Shown piece by piece: positions 8,577 to 15,262 of a DNA stretch of 64,000 bases. Position 1 is the first letter of the stretch; every line of letters begins with the position of its first letter. The notes under the pieces were generated by a model that was not told the DNA's origin, ran no database searches, and saw only the letters and a program-made list of their open reading frames with translations. The stretch comes from Clostridia bacterium (lineage in GTDB: Bacteria > Bacillota > Clostridia > Lachnospirales > Lachnospiraceae), in NCBI GenBank assembly GCA_003249225.1, contig QKJQ01000021.1, forward strand, positions 80,598-144,597, given 5' to 3'. The position numbers were made by a program, and so were the translations under genes.

Positions 8577-9434
8577 ATGAGCAACAGTTGGCTGCTGCAT
8601 GGAAAACGTGTATATATCATTCTGATTATGTGCTGTCTGACCATTATTCCGGTAACGATGATAATGTGTCTGGGGCTGCATTATTTTACAACGACGCAGT
8701 GTTTTACGATCATATTCTCGAGTGTGCTGATACTTGCCATTCTTGGAACACTGACTAGAAGTTATCAGGTATATCAGAAACAGGAAAAAGAACTTCAGAT
8801 GTACCGTATGTATACAAAACCGATGGAGGAACTGGTACGTGAGGTACGGGCAAGGCAGCATGAATTTGATAATCATCTGAATGCGATTCTGAACATGCAT
8901 ATTGTGATCGATAATTATGATGAACTGGTAAAAAGTCAGCATGATTACATCTTCAGCGTGGTGGATGATAAGAAGAACAGTTATCTGCCGCTTCTGCGCA
9001 TCTCAGATAAAGTGCTTGCGGGCTTCCTTTATACGAAAATCGTATCGGTAAAAAAGAATGTGGAGTTTGATATCGAAGTCGGGTCAAGGCAGATCATGAA
9101 GAACATTCCTGAGTCGGAACTGATCGAAGTGATCGGAACACTGATCGACAATGCCATCGAAGCCTGTACAGAAGATCTTAACAGAATAAGGATCCTGCTT
9201 ACAAGTGAAAATGACAAGCTGGATTTTGAAGTAATGAATGAGCATAGAAAGATTCCGCTGACCCAGCTTGGACATTTCTTTGAACGTGGGTATTCCACAA
9301 AATCAAACAGAGGAAGAAGAGGTCTTGGCCTTTATAATGCACGACGAATCATCCGGGAATGGAAAGGTGACATAACGGTTGAAAATCGTGACTTTCAAGG
9401 CTCTAATTATGTGTGTTTCAGAATTGAAGTATAA
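8577..9434 (+). CDS. GHKL-type sensor histidine kinase (AgrC-like)
   Basis: A 285-residue membrane kinase. Two transmembrane helices (about 10 to 33 and 42 to 62) precede a short linker and the dimerisation helix, with probable phospho-His95 in RQHEFDNHLNAI. The ATP-binding domain shows the N box LIDNAIEAC and the G box GRRGLGLYNARRII. It lacks the six or seven helices of peptide-sensing AgrC, so the input differs. The start chosen has GGGAGG seven bases upstream; an ATG eight codons earlier has no such site. It is the partner of the LytTR regulator. Its last codons are the first part of a 22-bp tandem repeat. Confidence 0.9.
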   Translation: MSNSWLLHGKRVYIILIMCCLTIIPVTMIMCLGLHYFTTTQCFTIIFSSVLILAILGTLTRSYQVYQKQEKELQMYRMYTKPMEELVREVRARQHEFDNHLNAILNMHIVIDNYDELVKSQHDYIFSVVDDKKNSYLPLLRISDKVLAGFLYTKIVSVKKNVEFDIEVGSRQIMKNIPESELIEVIGTLIDNAIEACTEDLNRIRILLTSENDKLDFEVMNEHRKIPLTQLGHFFERGYSTKSNRGRRGLGLYNARRIIREWKGDITVENRDFQGSNYVCFRIEV

Positions 9435-9505
9435 ATATTACTGATTACAAGTATAAATATTGCTGATTACAAGTATAAATATTTCTGAATACAAGTATAA
9501 ATATT
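9427..9505 (+). repeat. 22-bp tandem repeat at the kinase 3' end
   Basis: About 3.6 head-to-tail copies of a 22-base unit beginning AAGTATAAATATT and ending in CTGATTAC. The copies are at 9427, 9449, 9471 and 9493 (partial). The first copy contains the TAA stop of the kinase, and every copy repeats the GTATAA, so the stop is duplicated. It looks like slippage expansion. Confidence 0.85.
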
Positions 9506-9929
9506 CCGGTATAGAAGGCTGTGCATTTGAGATTTCATGTCGCTTCATCTTATGTTATATGGTGTTCTGAGAAGGGATAAATGGGAATTCATATGCATCC
9601 TGTATCGTCTGTGATATCTAGGTTGCGCATAAAGTTACAAAAGATAGAAATTCACATAGAAGAGGCAAAGGAATTAATAGTATGTTCGATTGTATCAAAA
9701 GGAATTGTATGAAAAAAATATGTAGAAGCGATCGAGATACGGGAAAGTCAAGTTCCATAACCAGTTAGTAAAAATGTAATTTAAAGATTCCTTGAATTGA
9801 ATACGGAAGCAGAGCAGATTAAAATGAATTGTCTGTCTGGAGGTAGTAGAGCAGTATGAAATCAGCAGACGAAACATGGATGCAAAGTCTGTAAGAGGAA
9901 ACCCTATTAATATTAGGAGGGGAAGAAGT
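9435..9929. other. non-coding stretch before AraC gene
   Basis: Apart from the tandem repeat at its start, no gene, RNA or terminator is recognisable. A minus-strand open frame at 9695 to 9970 has no ribosome site or family features. Confidence 0.5.
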
Positions 9930-10748
9930 GTGGATTTAAGAAATCTATATGTGCCGCTGATTGCAGGCAATCGAAATTATACCTATATTGAGAGGGGTGC
10001 CAATACTGCACTTGCACCATATGTACGATGCTATTGGTATTGTGAAAGTATTCCAGAGGAATATGATAGTCTTGTAATTCCGGATACATGTGTAGATATC
10101 ATTTTTACGGTAAACAGAGAGGGCAGCATCACCACTACTTTCTGCGGTGTTAATGATAAGCCTGAGGTTGGTCATACTGCAGCTTTTTTAACAGAAAGAA
10201 AAGTCTTTGCAGTAAGATTTTATGTTTGGAGTTTTTCTATTCTGACAGGCGATACACTGCAAAACACCCGAAATCTATACTTGGATGCAGATATCTATAT
10301 GAGTTATTATGTAAATGAGATTAAGAACAATATTTGTATTGACAGCGAATTTGACGAATTCATAAATATATCGAACAAGATTCTAATAAAACAGATTAAA
10401 GAGAAATTTATAGACTCGAATTTTATGAATGCTTTGTATCATGTTCTAAAAAGTAAGGGGAATATCCGAATCGATACGCTCGCTGACCAGTGCTTTATTG
10501 GAAAAAGGCAATTGGAACGTTTGTTTCGTACCAGAATGGATTTATCACCGAAACAGTTTACTAATCTTATCAGATACCAAAATGCGTGGAGGGGAATCCT
10601 CCTAAGCCAAGATATTAATGAGTTAGTACTTCAATTAGGCTATAGTGATCAATCTCATTTATTGAGGGAGTTCAAAAATTATCATGGTATAACGCCGTAC
10701 GAAGCAAAGATATTTGCCTATGGGATGGAAAAGACGGCTTTTAGATAA
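9930..10748 (+). CDS. AraC-family transcriptional regulator with DUF6597-like N-terminal domain
   Basis: A 272-residue regulator. The N-terminal half contains APYVRCYWYCES and a following VIPDTCVDIIF, typical of the DUF6597 sensor found in many AraC-type proteins. The C-terminal double helix-turn-helix (about residues 175 to 265) includes LADQCFIGKRQLERLFR and LVLQLGYSDQSHLLREFK. I chose the GTG at 9930 because AGGAGG lies nine bases before it; an ATG 54 bases upstream has no such site. The next gene, 91 bases downstream, is a toroid-VOC fusion on the same strand and is the obvious candidate target. Confidence 0.88.
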   Translation: MDLRNLYVPLIAGNRNYTYIERGANTALAPYVRCYWYCESIPEEYDSLVIPDTCVDIIFTVNREGSITTTFCGVNDKPEVGHTAAFLTERKVFAVRFYVWSFSILTGDTLQNTRNLYLDADIYMSYYVNEIKNNICIDSEFDEFINISNKILIKQIKEKFIDSNFMNALYHVLKSKGNIRIDTLADQCFIGKRQLERLFRTRMDLSPKQFTNLIRYQNAWRGILLSQDINELVLQLGYSDQSHLLREFKNYHGITPYEAKIFAYGMEKTAFR

Positions 10749-10839
10749 TGGACATTTCATTATCATGTCGCATTTATTCTATACACACTTGCGATATTAA
10801 TGTATTTTATGTGTAAATGAATATAAAGGAGATTAGTTT

Positions 10840-12123
10840 ATGCATAACGATATTTTTGATGGGGCAAGAAAATGGATGTATTTCAATGCCAGACATATAG
10901 ATCTAGCGCGATTTCAGTATTTATTTGAAAATGGAAGTCGTGAGGCTGTATTGTTTGCTCTTATGGAATACCAAAATGAGGATGGTGGGTTTGGAAATGC
11001 TTTGGAAGCAGATTCCTTTAATCCATTGTCATCGCCTATACAAACCTGGGCAGCCACTGAAATTCTAAATGAAGTGTGCTTAGAAGAGGATCACCCAATT
11101 ATTCAGGGAATACTCAGGTACCTGGAAAGCGGTAAGGATTTCAATGGAAAGTGCTGGCTTAATACGGTGCCATCCAATAATGATTATCCCCATGCATCCT
11201 GGTGGTCTTATGATATGCAATCCTATAACACAATTACCTATAATCCAACGGCTGCATTAGCAGGCTTTGTTTTGAAATACGCAGGTAAGGATAGTGGCTT
11301 ATATAAAAAATGCTTTGGTATTGTGAAGGAAGCGATTTCTTATCTAAAGGAAACCGATAAGTGCGATGAAATGCATATACTAGCCTGTTATGTGAGGATG
11401 ACTCAGTATTGCCGTAAAGCGGGTCTGGCCGATGAGTTGTCGATTGAAGAAGTGGAGAAGCTTCTTTTGCAGAAGATAAATAAGACGATCACCTGGGATA
11501 AGGATACATGGAGCAAGTGCTATGTATGTAAACCGTCTAATTTCTTCATGGATAAGGAGAATTTCTTATATCAAAGCTTCATAGAGTTAGCAAATGATGA
11601 ATGTGATTTTATAAAGAACACACAGAAGCCGGACAAAACCTGGTCGATTAACTGGAAATGGGAGGATGATTTAGAGCAGTGGCACATTGCAGAAAATTGG
11701 TGGAAAGCTCATTTGATCATAATGAACCTAAGGTTTTTACAGGGGATAAGTGAAGAAGCACTGGTAAAAGATTCCATGATAAGAAAACTGTATTGTGTGA
11801 ATTTGCATACCAGTCAAATTGATACAATGAAATCATTCTACCATGATATTCTTGATATTCCGATAACATTTCCGGGATATAATAAGGATATTGATGGAAT
11901 GAAATTAGGATTTGGTGTGGATTCACTTCAGATCTGTCTGTGGAGAGAAGAAAACTGGGGGAAAGGAAACGGTCACGTCGAGATTGCGGTTCGAGGCAGC
12001 TTGGAGGATATCATAAAACGTTTAAAAGAAAAGCAATATTTGAATTTCAAGTTACTGCATGAAAGCTATGGAAAATGCCTGATTCTTCATGACCCTGATG
12101 GAAACCAATTAACGATTATGTAA
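10840..12123 (+). CDS. fusion of terpenoid-cyclase-like alpha toroid and VOC domain
   Basis: A 427-residue two-part protein. Residues 1 to about 300 resemble the prenyltransferase/squalene-cyclase-like alpha-alpha toroid, with a YQNEDGGFGNALEAD repeat and a later TWSINWKWEDD. Residues 310 to 427 form a vicinal oxygen chelate (glyoxalase/bleomycin-resistance) domain: LYCVNLHTSQIDTMKSFYHD at its start, GHVEIAV in the middle and LILHDPDGNQLTIM at the end. The VOC half would bind a metal or small molecule. The function is not known. The ribosome site is weak (AAGGAG, 9 bases). It follows the AraC gene and ends with a large palindrome. Confidence 0.75.
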   Translation: MHNDIFDGARKWMYFNARHIDLARFQYLFENGSREAVLFALMEYQNEDGGFGNALEADSFNPLSSPIQTWAATEILNEVCLEEDHPIIQGILRYLESGKDFNGKCWLNTVPSNNDYPHASWWSYDMQSYNTITYNPTAALAGFVLKYAGKDSGLYKKCFGIVKEAISYLKETDKCDEMHILACYVRMTQYCRKAGLADELSIEEVEKLLLQKINKTITWDKDTWSKCYVCKPSNFFMDKENFLYQSFIELANDECDFIKNTQKPDKTWSINWKWEDDLEQWHIAENWWKAHLIIMNLRFLQGISEEALVKDSMIRKLYCVNLHTSQIDTMKSFYHDILDIPITFPGYNKDIDGMKLGFGVDSLQICLWREENWGKGNGHVEIAVRGSLEDIIKRLKEKQYLNFKLLHESYGKCLILHDPDGNQLTIM

Positions 12124-12181
12124 ATTTTTAATGTACGTATATGTAAGCTTACTACTTTATGATTCGCTTATGACTAAGCAG

Positions 12182-12209
12182 ATAGCCTGCCGAAATTTCG
12201 GCAGGCTAT
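12182..12209 (+). terminator. 28-base perfect palindrome, probable terminator
   Basis: ATAGCCTGCCGAAA and its complement form a continuous palindrome about 60 bases after the fusion gene stop. No long T-run follows on either strand (an A-run follows on plus). Terminator is the simplest reading. Confidence 0.65.
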
Positions 12210-12416
12210 TGCTAAAAAAGGGAAAGCTATACGTTTTTTACATTGGAAGATAGAGGTGGCCGAACGAAAAGTCAGTGAAATGGTGAGGATAAAATATACA
12301 AAAATAAGGGCCGAATTTATATGGATAAATATGTAAAATACAATTGTGAATCCTTCCTTTTTATGGTAGGCTAATAAGGAGGGAAACAGGGATCGTCATC
12401 GGCATACAGGAGGCAG

Positions 12417-13403
12417 ATGAACGATATAATAACAATTGAATTTGATTTATTTTTGAACCGGCTGATTCATCAGATGAAACAGATGTTGGGAACGTCTTAT
12501 GAGATACAGCATAAGCAGATCAATAAGAACAACGGGATCGTAGCGGAGTGTCTGACCATTAAAGAAGTAAGAGAAGATATAGCACAGAGCTTTCGTCTGG
12601 ATGACTATTATGAGATGTATAAAAAGGGGGAACCGATGAACCGGATCGGGGAGAAGGTTCTGGAGTGCTATCTGGTGAATCAGTCCCGCTATGCAGGAGA
12701 TGACTGTATGAATGATTACAGGCGTATCCGTGATAAGATATTCTTCCGTCTGGTTAATAGGGAGATGAATAAGAACCTGTTGCATCAGGTACCGCATAAA
12801 TCTGTACTTGACCTATGTATAACCTTTCACTGCCTTGTGAAAGAAGAAAAAAGTGGCATCGGTGCGGTGCAGATAACAAATGCACACTGTGAACGGTGGG
12901 AGGTCAGTCTTGAAAATCTGCTGCAGGATGCAATGTATAACACGGTGCGGATGTTCCCGCCGATTCTCAGGACCATGGATGAGGTCATGCGGGATATCCT
13001 GCGAAGTGAGATTGAAGCAAGCAGGCAGAAAAATCCGGAGGAAGAGCCGTTAATACCGGAAGAAGTTGCTATTGAAGAGATGATGAAGTTAATGATGCCG
13101 CACCCTGATGATAGTCGGCCGCAGATTTATGTTCTGACGAATCAGAAAGGGATCAATGGTGCATCCTGCCTGCTTTATCCCGGAATTCAACAGGCGATTT
13201 CAAGGCAAATGAAGGAAGATTACTATATACTTCCCAGCAGCATTCATGAAGTGCTTCTTGTTCCCGTCTATGAAAGAGAAGAAAATCTTGCTTCCATGGT
13301 GGAAGAGGTGAACAAGACGCAGGTACCGTTGGAAGATATTTTATCGGATCACGTCTATCGGTATTCATCTGTAAAAGAAGTTCTGGCTGCATTTCCGGCA
13401 TAA
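12417..13403 (+). CDS. DUF5688 family protein
   Basis: A 328-residue soluble protein that I recognise as DUF5688, a family of unknown function common in Lachnospiraceae. The N-terminal part carries the typical NNGIVAECLTIKE region. The C-terminal part contains YVLTNQKGINGASCLLYPG and YYILPSSIHEVLLVPV. Both resemble phage- or plasmid-associated and chromosomal copies in gut clostridia. There is no membrane segment or signal peptide. ACAGGAGG lies a few bases before the ATG. It stands alone between two terminators. No role can be given. Confidence 0.8.
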   Translation: MNDIITIEFDLFLNRLIHQMKQMLGTSYEIQHKQINKNNGIVAECLTIKEVREDIAQSFRLDDYYEMYKKGEPMNRIGEKVLECYLVNQSRYAGDDCMNDYRRIRDKIFFRLVNREMNKNLLHQVPHKSVLDLCITFHCLVKEEKSGIGAVQITNAHCERWEVSLENLLQDAMYNTVRMFPPILRTMDEVMRDILRSEIEASRQKNPEEEPLIPEEVAIEEMMKLMMPHPDDSRPQIYVLTNQKGINGASCLLYPGIQQAISRQMKEDYYILPSSIHEVLLVPVYEREENLASMVEEVNKTQVPLEDILSDHVYRYSSVKEVLAAFPA

Positions 13404-13445
13404 GGTTTCGAATGGATCTGGTTTTTAAAGAAAAAAGGAGCATAT

Positions 13446-13484
13446 AAAAAGCCGCATACACGATTTGTGACATGCGGCTTTTTT
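13446..13484. terminator. bidirectional terminator
   Basis: AAAAAGCCGCAT and ATGCGGCTTTTT pair around a 14-base loop, with T-runs on both strands. It separates the DUF5688 gene from the convergent membrane-anchored protein gene. Confidence 0.9.
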
Positions 13485-13490
13485 ATTAAA

Positions 13491-14330
13491 TTATTCATCG
13501 GAAGACGAATCGGTTGAGGTATCCGTTCCGGTAGAATCCGTGCTAAGCTGTTCGTACAAAGCTTTCAGGGATTCATCACTTTCCAGTGCATTATTGAATT
13601 TTTCAAGTATATCATTGTATAAGTCTTTGACATCTTCGGCATCCATAAGAGTCTCAATGTATGCAGATTCTTCCTCGGTTGGATCTTCCATCATAACACG
13701 AAGCTTTCCGTCATCTGTGTAGGTCAGGCATAACCGGTCAAGACTCGGCACCAGAGTAGTAATGGTTGCTATCTCTGAATCGTAACTGACGAAAACTACA
13801 TAGGCGATGTTCCCGATACCTTTCTTTGTGTAGCAGGTTATGTTCTGGAAGCTGTTAACGAACTCGTATTGTTTTTGCAGATACTCGATATCGACTTGTG
13901 TTGTGTCTGTAACAAGTTCTGTAAAATCATCGATATTACAATCAAGTTTTGCCTGATAGTAGCTGCTTATGAGATCGTTCACATCTTGATAAGCATCCTT
14001 CTCCAAAGGATTCGGAGACGGTGTCGGCGATGGTGATGGTGTCGGTGTTGCAGTAGCGGCAGGTGTCGCAGCAGCAGTAGCCTTTGCGCCAGAGCTGTCA
14101 TCATCCGATGGTGTATTCCCGGAGGTATCCGAATCAGCAGAATTCTGTTGACCGATCGTGATATCCGAAGCTGCTGCATCATTTCCAGACGAAGTAACCG
14201 GTTTTTCAAATGAAAATATCGTAAAACCGATGGCCATGATACCAATCGACAGGATCAGTGCCAGTTCTTTACTCTTCATTGTCAGTGCGAGGTGCAGCTT
14301 TTTATTTATTGTGTCTCTTGCTTGCTTCAT
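13491..14330 (-). CDS. membrane-anchored protein with Pro/Thr/Ser linker, unknown function
   Basis: A 279-residue protein not assigned to a named family. A short basic cytoplasmic stretch (1 to 22) precedes one membrane helix (about 23 to 40). A 60-residue low-complexity linker of Asp/Ser/Ala/Thr/Pro ends in alternating TPTPSPSPTPSP near residue 100. A folded extracellular domain follows (about 108 to 255), with an NTF2-like feel: DVNDLISSYYQAKLDCNIDDFTELV. The tail is Ser/Thr/Asp rich. The layout fits a wall-spanning surface domain. A ribosome site AAGGAG precedes the ATG. It is alone on its strand. Confidence 0.7.
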   Translation of the reverse strand: MKQARDTINKKLHLALTMKSKELALILSIGIMAIGFTIFSFEKPVTSSGNDAAASDITIGQQNSADSDTSGNTPSDDDSSGAKATAAATPAATATPTPSPSPTPSPNPLEKDAYQDVNDLISSYYQAKLDCNIDDFTELVTDTTQVDIEYLQKQYEFVNSFQNITCYTKKGIGNIAYVVFVSYDSEIATITTLVPSLDRLCLTYTDDGKLRVMMEDPTEEESAYIETLMDAEDVKDLYNDILEKFNNALESDESLKALYEQLSTDSTGTDTSTDSSSDE

Positions 14331-14574
14331 AATATATAGCTCCTTATGAATGGCTTCTCTCCCAAAGCGATAAAACGCTTATCCCCAAAACTCCATTCAA
14401 CATTTTATCAGAAAACAGAAAGGAAAGCAACAAAAATATCTTGAATTGTTACAAAAGTATTAAATTAATGCAACGAATGTTTTAATTGACTTTTCTGGAC
14501 AATAAATGTATGGGGATTTTAGCATAAAAAATCGAAAGATGGGAAACCTTACGCTTCTCTTTTTAAGTAAATTA

Positions 14575-14583
14575 TGCTATAAT
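14575..14583 (+). promoter_or_regulatory. extended -10 promoter for small ORF
   Basis: TGCTATAAT is an extended -10 element with the full TATAAT hexamer. It lies about 40 bases before the 68-codon gene. The -35 is poor, as is usual for extended -10 promoters. Confidence 0.6.
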
Positions 14584-14621
14584 AAACCAAACATAAAATT
14601 CATGCAGAGGATGGACCAGTT

Positions 14622-14828
14622 ATGTATATTATCAAATTGGACTTACAAGACATGGGGACATTGTTTTTTACAGGAAAAAGGAAAGTAGTCCAAGGGGAAG
14701 AACAGCCGGGACTGACCGCTGAAGTCGAAGAAGCCATGGTTTTTGACAGTGAAGAAGAGGCTTCCGACATGTGTAAAAAAATGATTGAACTGTTCGAGAT
14801 GGATTTTTATTATTCCGCTGTTGCGTAA
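14622..14828 (+). CDS. small hypothetical protein
   Basis: A 68-residue acidic protein of unknown family. Predicted beta strands in the first 25 residues (YIIKLDLQDMGTLFFTGKRK) are followed by an acidic helix (DSEEEASDMCKKMIELFEMD). Support for it being real: an extended -10 promoter 40 bases upstream, an AGAGGATGG ribosome-site-like stretch, and a large inverted repeat 17 bases after the stop. No membrane segment or known motif is visible. Confidence 0.55.
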   Translation: MYIIKLDLQDMGTLFFTGKRKVVQGEEQPGLTAEVEEAMVFDSEEEASDMCKKMIELFEMDFYYSAVA

Positions 14829-14844
14829 TGTATGAATCCGCTTT

Positions 14845-14890
14845 TGGTATGTCAAATTCGAAGTAGTCCGATCAAACATTTGACATACCA
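14845..14890 (+). terminator. 13-bp inverted repeat after small ORF
   Basis: TGGTATGTCAAAT pairs with ATTTGACATACCA around a 20-base loop, followed by GTTTTAC. It probably ends the small-ORF transcript. Confidence 0.6.
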
Positions 14891-14983
14891 GTTTTACAGT
14901 ACTGCTGAAATAAGATGGCGGAAGCCTTTGTTTCAAACAATGCTTTCGTCAGCAGATATCTGGACTTCATCATACAAAAAGAC

Positions 14984-15038
14984 TATATACTCGTGGATTA
15001 CAGGCATAATTACACACACGGATATATAGTCCTTATTT
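14984..15038. other. compound hairpin between small ORF and tRNA-Arg
   Basis: GACTATATA near 14985 pairs with TATATAGTC near 15022, with an inner CGTG/CACG pair. TTATTTTG follows on the plus strand. It may be a terminator for either strand; the tRNA gene ends at 15052 on the minus strand. Confidence 0.35.
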
Positions 15039-15051
15039 TGTACTAAAGGTA

Positions 15052-15124
15052 TGCGTCTGATAGGATTCGAACCTACGGCCTTTGGCTTCGGAAGCCACTG
15101 CGATATCCACTTCGCTACAGACGC
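15052..15124 (-). tRNA. tRNA-Arg (anticodon CCG)
   Basis: A 73-base cloverleaf on the minus strand. The acceptor stem is GCGTCTG with CAGACGC, the D arm is GCGA with TCGC, and the anticodon loop is TTCCGAA with anticodon CCG (reads CGG, Arg). The T arm GTAGG/CCTAT carries the loop TTCGAAT, and the discriminator is A73. CCA is not encoded. The pair at the base of the anticodon stem is a G-A mismatch, which is tolerable. A near-consensus promoter lies directly upstream. Confidence 0.95.
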
Positions 15125-15160
15125 GAATGCAACCATCCGGGTAGTCCGGACGCAAAGAAC

Positions 15161-15189
15161 ATTATACTGGGTTTTACCAGATTTGTAAA
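15161..15189 (-). promoter_or_regulatory. sigma-A promoter of tRNA-Arg
   Basis: On the minus strand, TTTACA and TATAAT are 17 bases apart. Only one -35 position differs from consensus. Transcription would start about 30 bases before the mature tRNA. Confidence 0.8.
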
Positions 15190-15262
15190 TACATAACCGC
15201 AAGAAAATCAATCAGGTAGCGGACAAAAGAATATTGGAAACGTAAAGGGAATGGGGAGAAGA

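Noticed and set aside
9427..9505. possible CRISPR or plasmid iteron array
   Set aside because: The 22-bp units are directly adjacent without spacers, there are no cas or rep genes, and only 3.6 copies exist.
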